Source of the DNA: Streptomyces formicae
GTDB taxonomy: Bacteria > Actinomycetota > Actinomycetes > Streptomycetales > Streptomycetaceae
Length of the DNA stretch: 64,000 nucleotides
Reading direction: 5' to 3'
NCBI RefSeq assembly: GCF_002556545.1
Contig: NZ_CP022685.1
Location: forward strand, 7,542,001 to 7,606,000
The position numbers and the translations under genes are program-made. Positions 33,982 through 41,753 of this stretch are shown here, piece by piece. How positions within the stretch are numbered: the stretch's first letter is position 1; each line of letters opens with the position of its first letter. Below the pieces are notes generated by a model, which saw only the letters and a list, made by a program, of their open reading frames with translations, was not told the DNA's origin and made no database searches.

Positions 33982-34760
33982 GCGCGGTCGGCCACCATGC
34001 GGCGCGGTCGTTCGTCCGCGCCATGGCGCTGCACTTCGTCGGGCTGACCCGGGAACGTTCCGAAGTGGTGCTGACGCTGGTCGTCCCTGTCGGTTACGCC
34101 AGCATCGCCTACTTCATCCACCGCAGCGGGGATCGCTCGGTCGACCTGCGCGGCCTGATGGCCGGGGCAGGGCTGATGGGCATGTGGAGCACCGTGCTGT
34201 TCGGCGCCGGAACCGCGATCCGCAACCAGCGCATGGCAGGCACGCTGGAGCTCCTGCTGATGGCGCCTCAACGGTTCGCCACGACGCTGGCGCCGATGGT
34301 GACGGCCAACGCCTGCTTCGGTGCGCTGGCCGTGGGGGCGACTTTCGCCTGGGGAGCGATCGCCTTCGGAGCCACGGTCGCGCCGACCAGCATCCCCGTG
34401 CTGGCCTTGGTCGTCCTGGTCACCGCTGCGGCCATGGGCGCGTTCAGCCTGCTGGTGGCGGCGCTGTTCGTACAGGTACGGCGCGCGGAGAGCCTCGCCT
34501 CACCACTGCTGGCGCCCCTGTGGATCATCTCCGGAGTCCTTGTTCCGGCCGCGCTGCCTCAGGCGCTCCAGCCGGTCGCCGCACTGTTCCCCATGACCTG
34601 GGGGGCGCAGGCTCTGCGCGGCGCGGCCACGGGCGCGCCCTGGAGCATGGCGCTGCTGTGGTGCGCCCTGGTCGGCGTTGTGCATGCCCTGATCGGGTCG
34701 TACCTGGTGAACCTGGTGGCCCGGACGTCCCGCAGCCGAGGGGAGTTGCACCTGTGGTGA
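33978..34760 (+). CDS. ABC transporter permease 1
   Basis: 260 residues from the ATG at 33978, overlapping the ATPase stop. Six membrane segments are expected (VVLTLVVPVGYASIAYFI, GLMAGAGLMGMWSTVLFGAG, CFGALAVGATFAWGAIAF, IPVLALVVLVTAAAMGAF, LASPLLAPLWIISGVLVP, a final LLWCALVGVVHALIG), as in ABC-2-type permeases. The PLWIISGVLVP segment before the fifth helix is usual for this family. Functions with the adjacent ATPase and permease 2. Confidence 0.88.
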   Translation: MSAVGHHAARSFVRAMALHFVGLTRERSEVVLTLVVPVGYASIAYFIHRSGDRSVDLRGLMAGAGLMGMWSTVLFGAGTAIRNQRMAGTLELLLMAPQRFATTLAPMVTANACFGALAVGATFAWGAIAFGATVAPTSIPVLALVVLVTAAAMGAFSLLVAALFVQVRRAESLASPLLAPLWIISGVLVPAALPQALQPVAALFPMTWGAQALRGAATGAPWSMALLWCALVGVVHALIGSYLVNLVARTSRSRGELHLW

Positions 34761-35590
34761 GCGAAACGCATCCGTCGGTACAGGACCGGCCGGCCATCGC
34801 GTCCCGGCGCCGGGCCCGGCCGCACACGGTGTCCTGGCGCACAGCATGGTTGTCCTTCCGAGCCCTGTTCAACTGGAACGACCCAGGTCCCTTCCTTCTG
34901 GCGATGGTCGCCACACCCCTGTGCGAGTTGCTGTTCTACTCACGGGTGGGGCGCGCGTTCGGGGCCGCAGGGCCGGAGTTCTACGTACTGGGCGGAGCGA
35001 TGCTGGCCGCGTGCACGCCATCGATCGCGGGCGGCGCCATGTCACTGAGCAGCGAACGCTACTTCGGCACGCTGGAACACCTGCTGCTCAGTGGACGCGG
35101 ACGCGGACGCGTGAGCGTGCTGCTGACACGCGCAGTGCCATACGCCGCCGCAGGTCTCCTGGCGGCCGTGCTGTCGTTGCTGGCGGGCATGGCCGTACTG
35201 CGCACGACGCTGCCGGTGGGACAACTGCTCGCTTTCGTACCGTTGCTGGCCGTGGGAGCGCTGAGCGCCACGTACTTCGGTATGGCCCTGGGAGTCGGCG
35301 GCCTGGTGACCAGAGGCGTTTTCACGCTGATGAACATCGCCTTCATGGCCCTGGCACTGGGGGCGGGGCTTCTGGTGCCCGCCGCCGAACTTCCTGGGTG
35401 GCTGACCGCCATCGCCATGGTGCTGCCGATGCGGCACGCGGCGACAGCCGAACGGGCGGCGGGACACGACCCAACGCTCATGGGCCTCGCAAACGGCGCG
35501 GCGGCCGAGGCACTGGTCGCCGGAGCGTGGGCGGCCGTCGCCGTCGGACTGTTCACCCTGTACGAGAGGCGCATGCACCGAGGTGTCTGA
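34757..35590 (+). CDS. ABC transporter permease 2
   Basis: 277 residues from GTG 34757 (GTG 34754 is equally possible), overlapping the stop of permease 1. ABC-2-type membrane protein with PFLLAMVATPLCELLFYS, FYVLGGAMLAACTPSIAGGAM, LLAAVLSLLAGMAVL, LLAFVPLLAVGALSATYFG and FTLMNIAFMALALGAGLLVP. Two different permeases with one ATPase suggest a heteromeric exporter. Last gene of the peptide operon; beyond it the sequence breaks into remnants. Confidence 0.88.
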   Translation: MSETHPSVQDRPAIASRRRARPHTVSWRTAWLSFRALFNWNDPGPFLLAMVATPLCELLFYSRVGRAFGAAGPEFYVLGGAMLAACTPSIAGGAMSLSSERYFGTLEHLLLSGRGRGRVSVLLTRAVPYAAAGLLAAVLSLLAGMAVLRTTLPVGQLLAFVPLLAVGALSATYFGMALGVGGLVTRGVFTLMNIAFMALALGAGLLVPAAELPGWLTAIAMVLPMRHAATAERAAGHDPTLMGLANGAAAEALVAGAWAAVAVGLFTLYERRMHRGV

Positions 35591-35648
35591 GTTCCCGAAT
35601 GACCCCAACGAGCCGGAGGTGCCCGATGATCCAGGTCAGCGGGGGTGA

Positions 35649-35888
35649 TCTGTACCGGAGCGGGAGCGCGAACAATTCCGGGGCCGGGCCGGGGACGACC
35701 TCGACGACGGGGACGCGGCGGCCCGGGAGGAACGGGGCCGTGAGCGGCACGGCGGCGAGGAACGTACCGACGCCGACATCTACTGGTCCCTTGCCACCAG
35801 TCTCGGCGTGGACATCGCCCTCAGCTACCGGACCCCGGAAGCCGATGAACACGTCCTCGACCACCACATCGAGCAGGTCCTCCGCTAA
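35649..35888 (+). pseudogene. C-terminal remnant of an unknown gene
   Basis: An 80-codon open segment without a usable start: an Arg/Glu/Asp-rich stretch, then DADIYWSLATSLGVDIALSY and ADEHVLDHHIEQVLR before TAA. The composition looks like genuine coding sequence truncated on its 5' side. No family recognised. Confidence 0.35.
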
Positions 35889-35943
35889 CGACTTCGTGCA
35901 TGGTTGGCGGCGGGGCGTCGATCTCCGTGTCGAGCAGTGGAGT

Positions 35944-36189
35944 TCATCCCGTGGAGGCTGGTAGGGCTGTCTGCTGGAGCGAGACGAGTCCGGCGATCGC
36001 TGTCACGGTGTCGTTGAGGATTTCACGTCGGCAGTGGTGGCGAGTAAGGGCCCTCCAGTTCTTCAGGTGCGCGATGCCGTGCTCAACCGTTTTGCGACGG
36101 TGCCGGTCACCCTGCTTCCCGGACTCGCTCGTGGCGCTTCTTCGACCGCTGTCCGCTGAGGCCGCGAGAGTGCCTTTCAGCTCAGCCAC
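35944..36189 (-). pseudogene. IS5-family transposase C-terminal fragment
   Basis: Minus-strand reading gives GKQGDRHRRKTVEHGIAHLK then NWRALTRHHCRREILNDTVT and AIAGLVSLQQ, the end of Streptomyces DDE transposases of the IS5 type (the Glu of VEHGIAHLKNW is the catalytic-region residue). Only ~60 residues are homologous and there is no N-terminal part. Marks a rearrangement scar between the peptide cluster and the next module. 36190-36469 shows no gene I trust. Confidence 0.75.
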
Positions 36190-36469
36190 TCAGCCGCGTA
36201 ATGGAGAGAAGAGCTGGCTCAGCTGGTGGATCAAGGTACCGACCTGGGTCCGGAGGCTGGGCGGGCGGGTCTGAACCCGCGACTCCTTCGTCCCGAACGA
36301 GGTTCGGTTGATGATCTTGCCTGCGAAGATGGTATCTGTGCAGGTCAAGGAGATAGGGCCGGGTGGGTTCGCAGGGTCTGGCGGGGGTTAGGGGAGCGGA
36401 TCGGCTCCCAGATGGCTCCCAAGCGGGGTTGTCCCGGCGTGTGGACGGGCTGGGTCTCTCCTGCACGGT

Positions 36470-37042
36470 GTGCCTACCAGCCAGTGCCTGGTGCTGGGCA
36501 TCGAAGTGCTGAGCTACTGGCAGAGAGCGAGGGCTCGCTGGCACATCGCCGATGATGGGGTGGTGCAGGAGAAGCGAGCTGAAGAGTACGGAAAGTGCGC
36601 TGCGGTCCTGGATATCGACCTCAAGGTGCCCGGTGCTGCCGCAATCTTCGATCAGGCGTTGACGAACGGTCTAGCAGCAATCGTTGCGCAGACCTCGCCC
36701 GGGGAGGAGGCGGAAAAGCGGAAAAACGGCGACCATCGACTGAAGTCGGCAGCCCAACTGCTGCAGGTCATCGCCCAGCGATGCGATGAGGCGGGCGAGG
36801 GCATACGACTGTTGCCGGACGAGGTGGGCGCACCAAGGACTCCAGTAGACACGGACACTCTGCGCGACGCCCTGGAGCAGACACAGCGTGTGCGGCATGC
36901 GAGAGGTGCAGGTCAGCTGGAAGTCCGGCACGTGACGGCGTTGCTTGCACTCGATGATCACTCTGCCCTTGGGCAAGTCAGCGACGAGCGAAGGGAATCC
37001 GACTGGGTTAGGGACGAGATCCAGGACCGGTACGAGCAGTAG
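36470..37042 (+). CDS. Hypothetical protein
   Basis: Up to 190 residues from a GTG, possibly starting later. GC-rich third positions and a soluble acidic composition support coding on this strand rather than the overlapping minus-strand frame. Segments: AAVLDIDLKVPGAAAIFDQALTNGLAAIVAQT, TLRDALEQTQRVRHARGAGQ and RESDWVRDEIQDRYEQ. No domain is recognised. It is followed at 15 bp by another small ORF, so the pair may be co-expressed. Confidence 0.5.
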   Translation: MPTSQCLVLGIEVLSYWQRARARWHIADDGVVQEKRAEEYGKCAAVLDIDLKVPGAAAIFDQALTNGLAAIVAQTSPGEEAEKRKNGDHRLKSAAQLLQVIAQRCDEAGEGIRLLPDEVGAPRTPVDTDTLRDALEQTQRVRHARGAGQLEVRHVTALLALDDHSALGQVSDERRESDWVRDEIQDRYEQ

Positions 37043-37057
37043 CGGTCCTACGACTAC

Positions 37058-37324
37058 ATGCAACTGATCGGTGACGACGAAGCGGACAGGCGGGTGTCCT
37101 CCGTAGGTGACTACGGACCGGTACATCCTGACGACCTCATTGACGACAAGCGGCTGATGGACGGCCCTGTTTGCCAACGAGAAACCCTCGTCGTGACTGG
37201 GCTCGATGACTTCGGTGCCGGTTACGGGCCCGGAACTTGTGTGGTGTGCTCCTACGCCCGGAGCATCCACGCCGCGCATGAGCTGGCGCTACACCACATG
37301 ATCGCCAGACATCAGGACGACTGA
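37058..37324 (+). CDS. Hypothetical small protein with paired cysteines
   Basis: 88 residues from an ATG. Acidic, with DDLIDDKRLMDGPVCQRETLVV and GPGTCVVCSYARSIHAAHELALHHM; the CxxC followed by His residues could bind a metal. No family recognised. Likely partner of the preceding gene; convergent with the HTH gene at 37506. Confidence 0.45.
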   Translation: MQLIGDDEADRRVSSVGDYGPVHPDDLIDDKRLMDGPVCQRETLVVTGLDDFGAGYGPGTCVVCSYARSIHAAHELALHHMIARHQDD

Positions 37325-37505
37325 TCGGCGCCCCTGTCTCATCTGAGGACAAGCCCATGGAGCGCATGGGCAGGGCACGAACCCATGACCAAGCAGTGGG
37401 GCGCCGCCCGCTCAGGCATCGCTTACGCATTCGGCACGGCTGGCCTGAGGTGGCGGAGTAGCCACGTGTCCGCCACCACAGGGACATCCCGCTAGCCCGA
37501 ACCCC

Positions 37506-37778
37506 TCAGCCTGCGCCCTCGCCGTGCTTCGTGAGGATGCTGCGAACTGTGTTGCGGGAGTGGCCCGAGAGTTGAGCGATTTCGACCTCGCTCAACCCCG
37601 ACCTCTTCGCCGCGATGACCAAGCCATCTCGCGTGGCACACGTACGTCGGTACTTCTCAAGCTTCTCCCGCACGATGTCTGCGCTGTCTTCCGGCGACGG
37701 TGCATAAGAGACACCCGCCCTCTCGATCTTGTACGTGCGGTGCAATCGGGAGTCGCTGCTGCTCTCCATGCGCCGCAC
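37506..37778 (-). CDS. Small helix-turn-helix regulator
   Basis: 90 residues. The C-terminal HTH is clear: GLVIAAKRSGLSEVEIAQLSGHSRNTVRSILTK. The N-terminal half (EDSADIVREKLEKYRRT) is helical. It is transcribed divergently from the Hsp70-like gene across a 260-bp gap that contains two near-identical palindromes and a half site, so it is probably the regulator of that module and of itself. The start is an ATG; a second ATG three codons later is possible. Confidence 0.8.
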   Translation of the reverse strand: MRRMESSSDSRLHRTYKIERAGVSYAPSPEDSADIVREKLEKYRRTCATRDGLVIAAKRSGLSEVEIAQLSGHSRNTVRSILTKHGEGAG

Positions 37779-37803
37779 AGTAGGCGGTAACGACGCTTGC
37801 GGC

Positions 37804-37825
37804 GGCTGTGCAGCATTGCACAGCC
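37804..37825. promoter_or_regulatory. Operator palindrome 1 of the Hsp70-like module
   Basis: GGCTGTGCA-GCAT-TGCACAGCC, perfect 9-bp arms with a 4-bp centre, 26 bp upstream of the HTH gene start. It shares the pattern G-Y-TGTGCA-N4-TGCACA-R-C with the second palindrome at 37954. A half site TGCACAACC is at 37837-37845. Likely autoregulatory site of the small HTH protein. Confidence 0.6.
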
Positions 37826-37953
37826 CTGTTCAAAATTGCACAACCCGGCTACTCCCTGCGGGTGGATGTTTCGCCGTTTCGAGGCTCCCCTGCCGGAGAA
37901 GAAGCCGCTGGTCTGCGACTTCTTGTGAGTCAACTCACCACAGAAGAAAGGCA

Positions 37954-37973
37954 GTTGTGCAGAACTGCACAAC
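37954..37973. promoter_or_regulatory. Operator palindrome 2 of the Hsp70-like module
   Basis: GTTGTGCA-GAAC-TGCACAAC, perfect 8-bp arms (9 if the centre is taken as AA), 66 bp upstream of the Hsp70-like start. Same consensus and spacing as palindrome 1, so one regulator probably binds both. Confidence 0.65.
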
Positions 37974-38039
37974 CCTCGCGTTCCGGCACCGTGTTCCGGA
38001 CGTTGAGGTTCACCCTTTCGTCCGTACGAACGGAATCAT

Positions 38040-39842
38040 GTGTTTGCTCCTCGCCTCGTAGCCGCCATCGACATCGGCACCCACGGCATCGGCGCCGCCT
38101 GGTGCGTCATCTCGGAATCCAACGCCGAGCCTTCTAGTCGGAAGATCCATTTTTGTGACCAGTGGGAGTCGCAGCCCGCACCCACAGCGAAGAACCTGTC
38201 GGCACTCCTGCTCGACACCAACGGAAAGCTGATCGCCTGGGGGTACGACGCCCGACGGCTCTGGCTCACCCAGGGCGCCGCTCTCCGCAGCCAAGGGGCG
38301 CGCTACCACCACGGCTTCAAGATGGACCTCGGGGTGCGCCCTGCCCCACAGAGCACCGACGACAGCAGCGTCGACTCGGACTCTTCGTCAGCCGAGCCCG
38401 CCGGCAAGGAGCGGGAAGTACTGAAACGCGGCACTCCCACCGACCGGTTGACACCTGATCTGCTGACGATGCTGCTGCGGGAGGTCGTCTCCGTCACCCT
38501 GCGGCAGATCGCTGCCAGCGGATATGACGAGGACGACGTCCGCTGGTGCCTCACTTCGCCCGCCTGCTGGAGCGATTACCAAAAGTCCGTGCTGCGCGGC
38601 ATCGCAATGGACGCCGGACTACCCCGTGAAGACGGGAGGGTGCTGCTATCTCTCGAGCCGGAGGCGGCGGCCCACTACGCGCGCGTATCCGGGGTGCGGG
38701 TCGTGGGCGACCACAATGGCCCCAGCAGCGATCTCCTGGCTCCTGGCGCCCGGTTCATGGTGGTGGACTGCGGGGGCGGCACCGTGGACATCACGGCCTA
38801 CGAGAACGACGCCGACGGAAAGATGATCGAGATCGGCCGATCCATCGGTGACCGCTTCGGGTCGGACTTCCTCAACCGTGCCTTTGAGAAGGAGCACCTC
38901 CGGGACTGTCTCGGCGACCAGGACATCCTGGACGAGATCCAGGAAAACTGTCCCGACGCCCTGCTCAATCTTGTTGACCAGTGGGAGCGCGGCAAGCTGC
39001 ACGTCGCCCTCGATCAGGATGAGAACCTCAACCTGCTGATCCCCACGGCTATCGACCGTCGGCTGGGCGCCGCCGTCCGCAAGCGCCTAGCCCGGCGCCA
39101 GAACAAGATCAACGATGCCATCGTCCTCACCCCCGCCCAGATCCACGCGTTGTTCGACACCGTCATCCCCGGCACCCTCGACCTCATCGAGGCCCAGCTC
39201 AAGGAAATGGATGCCTCCCGCGGAGAGAACAACAGCCCCGACGTCATCCTCCTGGTCGGTGGCTTCAGCAACTCCCCATACCTCCAGCAGGCGGTCAAGG
39301 AGCGCTTCGGTGAGCGCACCCAGGTGATGGTGCCCCCCAACCCCGACATCGCTGTCCTGTTCGGTGCCACGCACTTCTGCTACGACCCCCAGACCCGTGC
39401 GCGGCGCAGCCGCTTTACCTACGGCACCGAGGTGAACGACGACTTCGAGGAAGGCATCGACCCCGAGGCCAAGCGCTACGTGACGTCCCGGGGCAAGGCC
39501 ACCTGCGAAGACCGCTTCTCCATCTTCACCCGCGCCGGCGCGTCCGTACCTACCGACGCCGAGGTGATGCGTGAGTACGTGCCGCTCGAGGAGGACCACA
39601 CAGAGGTCGACTTCACGATCTACGCCACGAGCCATCCCGACCCCCGCTATGTCACCGATCCGGGGTGCGACGCACTGGCTACGGTCACCGTGGACTTGAA
39701 GCCCGTCATGCGCTTCGAGCTCGAGGAGCGCGCGCTGCGTCTCTTCATGCGGTTCGGTGAGACCGAGATCAAGGCACGTGCCGAACTCGTCCAGGGCGGT
39801 GGTGAGATCGCCACCAGCGTCCGCTTCCACTCCAACTACTGA
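38040..39842 (+). CDS. Hsp70-family ATPase, HSPA12-like
   Basis: 600 residues with an actin/Hsp70-type ATPase core: phosphate-1 loop AAIDIGTHGIGAAW (8-21), phosphate-2 VVDCGGGTVDITAYE (241-255) and adenosine motif ILLVGGFSNSPYLQQAV (~403). It lacks a DnaK-type substrate domain; the tail is short and beta-rich (DHTEVDFTIYATSHPD). This organisation is like HSPA12 proteins rather than DnaK. It starts at a GTG behind a regulated promoter region and is followed after 6 bp by a coiled-coil protein. Possibly an ATP-dependent switch or chaperone in a conflict module. Confidence 0.85.
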   Translation: MFAPRLVAAIDIGTHGIGAAWCVISESNAEPSSRKIHFCDQWESQPAPTAKNLSALLLDTNGKLIAWGYDARRLWLTQGAALRSQGARYHHGFKMDLGVRPAPQSTDDSSVDSDSSSAEPAGKEREVLKRGTPTDRLTPDLLTMLLREVVSVTLRQIAASGYDEDDVRWCLTSPACWSDYQKSVLRGIAMDAGLPREDGRVLLSLEPEAAAHYARVSGVRVVGDHNGPSSDLLAPGARFMVVDCGGGTVDITAYENDADGKMIEIGRSIGDRFGSDFLNRAFEKEHLRDCLGDQDILDEIQENCPDALLNLVDQWERGKLHVALDQDENLNLLIPTAIDRRLGAAVRKRLARRQNKINDAIVLTPAQIHALFDTVIPGTLDLIEAQLKEMDASRGENNSPDVILLVGGFSNSPYLQQAVKERFGERTQVMVPPNPDIAVLFGATHFCYDPQTRARRSRFTYGTEVNDDFEEGIDPEAKRYVTSRGKATCEDRFSIFTRAGASVPTDAEVMREYVPLEEDHTEVDFTIYATSHPDPRYVTDPGCDALATVTVDLKPVMRFELEERALRLFMRFGETEIKARAELVQGGGEIATSVRFHSNY

Positions 39843-39848
39843 CGAGGA

Positions 39849-40577
39849 ATGACGATGCAATTCTTGAGCCGTCCTCGTGAAGTACCCGACGACAGCCCTG
39901 CAGCAGACATCGAGTGGCAATACGAAGATGATCTCCTGCAGGAGCAGCTTGACCAAGCGTTGGCGCGGATCGATCAGCTGGAGAAGTCCGCCAAGGCTGG
40001 CGAACACGAACACGGTCAGTTGCGGCGTCGATTGGACCGACTGGAACGTCAGCTCGGAACGTTGATGGCCGCGCGGACGGCCGAACGCGATGATCTACCC
40101 GGAGCGGAACACGGGGAGCATCAGGCCCTAGCCCGCCGGTACCGCACTCTGGTCGAGCAGCGTCTGCTGAATTTCGCCCGCCGCTATGCCGAGCGTTGCG
40201 ACCGCGTCATGGACCGCCCTGAACGTGAGCGCGGTTACCGCCTGATGGGGCTGCTGAGCCAGCAACTGTTCACCGATGACCTCAAGTCCAGCCGAGAGAT
40301 CGTGCGTCGCCTTCACCTCCCGGAGAGCGATGGCCACATCGAGAACGCCCTCACCACACTGCGCGGTCACTGCTCCGAGCTAGCAGCGGAGATCCACCGT
40401 GCTGGTCTTCACCACAGCTGGGACACGATCTGCACGCCGGGCGTTGCGCTAGAACCGGCACGCCAGGAGCAATGGCCCTCTTGCGACGAGGGAGCACCGG
40501 TGCTGTTCGTCATGGCGCCGGGATACATCGTCAACGGGCGCTCGTACTGCCTTCAGTACGTGTACACCTCCCTCTGA
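39849..40577 (+). CDS. Coiled-coil partner of the Hsp70-like protein
   Basis: 242 residues, starting 6 bp after the Hsp70-like stop. N-terminal coiled coil at about 28-70 (LQEQLDQALARIDQLEKSAK, RRRLDRLERQLGTL), then a helical domain (RYRTLVEQRLLNFARRYAERC, GLLSQQLFTDDLKSSREIV) and a C-terminal beta segment (APVLFVMAPGYIVNGRSY). No family recognised. The arrangement suggests a dedicated cofactor, nucleotide-exchange-like partner or effector for the Hsp70-like ATPase. Confidence 0.75.
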   Translation: MTMQFLSRPREVPDDSPAADIEWQYEDDLLQEQLDQALARIDQLEKSAKAGEHEHGQLRRRLDRLERQLGTLMAARTAERDDLPGAEHGEHQALARRYRTLVEQRLLNFARRYAERCDRVMDRPERERGYRLMGLLSQQLFTDDLKSSREIVRRLHLPESDGHIENALTTLRGHCSELAAEIHRAGLHHSWDTICTPGVALEPARQEQWPSCDEGAPVLFVMAPGYIVNGRSYCLQYVYTSL

Positions 40578-40750
40578 GGTCCGCGATACTCCTCGCAGCA
40601 CGTGGTGTCGGCCCGACAAAAGTCATCGTGAAGCAACATCCGCAGAACACGGGAACTGCAACCACACAACGCAGAGGCTCCCGTATCTGCAGGGTGCGGC
40701 GGGGGAAGGGCCGCAGCGCTGTCTAACCGCGAACGGGGTTTGCGGTTGGC

Positions 40751-40780
40751 CCCTGCGACCGGGTTGACCTGGTCGCAGGG
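40751..40780 (+). terminator. Hairpin downstream of the Hsp70-like operon
   Basis: Perfect 10-bp arms CCCTGCGACC and GGTCGCAGGG with a 10-bp loop, 174 bp after the coiled-coil gene. GC-rich without a T-run, as is common for terminators in streptomycetes. Confidence 0.5.
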
Positions 40781-40835
40781 CAGGGGCTGCCGCACAGTTC
40801 GACTGATGCGACCGGGCTGTCTACCAGAGTGAACC

Positions 40836-40923
40836 CTGAGCGCTTTCCAACCTCATGCTGACGCATGGTGAAGGACGAGGACGGCCTTCACCATGCGTCA
40901 GCATGAGGTTGGAAAGCGCTCAG
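40836..40923. repeat. Perfect 39-bp inverted repeat with 10-bp loop
   Basis: The left arm 40836-40874 (beginning CTGAGCGCTTTCCAACC) and the right arm 40885-40923 are exact reverse complements; the loop is ACGAGGACGG. No ORF of note covers it. Such a long perfect dyad could be an inverted pair of element ends, a cruciform replication/transfer signal or a strong transcript hairpin. 40578-40966 otherwise holds no gene. Confidence 0.85.
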
Positions 40924-40966
40924 TGATGGTGGCTGGTGGGCGGGCTCTCCAGCCGGTGGCCCAGTC

Positions 40967-41347
40967 GTGCTCGCAACCGAGATCTGCCGGGGATCGGACG
41001 CAGCACACCGCGCGGGCCTGGAGATCCTCCATGGGCGGGTGCGTCGGCTGGCGGCCGGGGGGCGGCGGGGCGACGAGGAGTTGGCCGCCCAGATCATCCA
41101 GGCCACCGGCCAGGGCGCGGTCACCACCTGGCACTCCACCCCCGCGGACCGCCGCGATCCGGCGCTGTTGACCGCCCTGCGCGAGTCCATGGTCGCGGGC
41201 GTCACCCGCGCCGAGTCTGCGGTCCCCACCGCGGACTCCGGTCCCACCGCAGCGGCCCGCGCGCTGCGCGCCGCCCTCCCCGACGACGTGGGCGACCACA
41301 TTTCTCCGGCTGGTTCTCCCTTGCCCATAACGCGCCTTCAGCCTTGA
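40967..41347 (+). pseudogene. TetR-family regulator C-terminal fragment
   Basis: LATEICRGSDAAHRAGLEILHGRVRRLA... then QIIQATGQGAVTTWHSTPAD and LRESMVAGVTRAE match the ligand-binding C-terminal domain of a TetR/AcrR regulator. The N-terminal HTH is absent: upstream sequence is the inverted repeat. The end (HISPAGSPLPITRLQP) looks like read-through. A truncated remnant. Confidence 0.6.
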
Positions 41348-41753
41348 TCACGTCTCCGCCGCCCCCTGTTAACGACGCTCGTGGGCAATACACCTAGAGA
41401 CCGGAAGTACGCCGGCTATATGCCCGTGGGCACGGCCCGCTCGGAGGATGGGGAGTGGTAACCGCCACTGTCGTGGTGACGTCGCGATCCCCGGAGGCAA
41501 GGCCGCCTCTTCGGACCATCGCGACGCGGACCTGCTCGGACGTACTGCCGTCGCGGCAGCAGTCGGACCGTCCATCCGCCTGGGCGAGGAGACCGTCCGG
41601 ACGGCCGTCGGCGAGGTCGTCGACCTGCTGACCGCTGCCCGACGATCGCTCACCTCCGGTCCCTCGTGAGGCGGGTCGAGCCGTGGCAGCGAGTGGCTCT
41701 TTGGAGTGACGAAGGTCGGCGTACGAGGTCCTAGTGTCGGAGGGATGAGAGTG
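41348..41753. other. Intergenic stretch without recognised features
   Basis: About 400 bp between the TetR remnant and the histidine kinase. Short open frames exist on both strands, but none has a motif, a convincing start or consistent codon use. The kinase promoter is expected near its right end, with GGAGGG just before 41754. Confidence 0.5.

Noticed and set aside
36671..37279. 202-codon minus-strand frame opposite the hypothetical genes at 36470 and 37058
   Set aside because: Third positions and composition favour the plus-strand frames; no motif on the minus strand.
41448..41669. 73-codon plus-strand frame between the TetR remnant and the kinase
   Set aside because: No motif, weak start and overlapping frames on the other strand; not distinguishable from chance in high-GC DNA.
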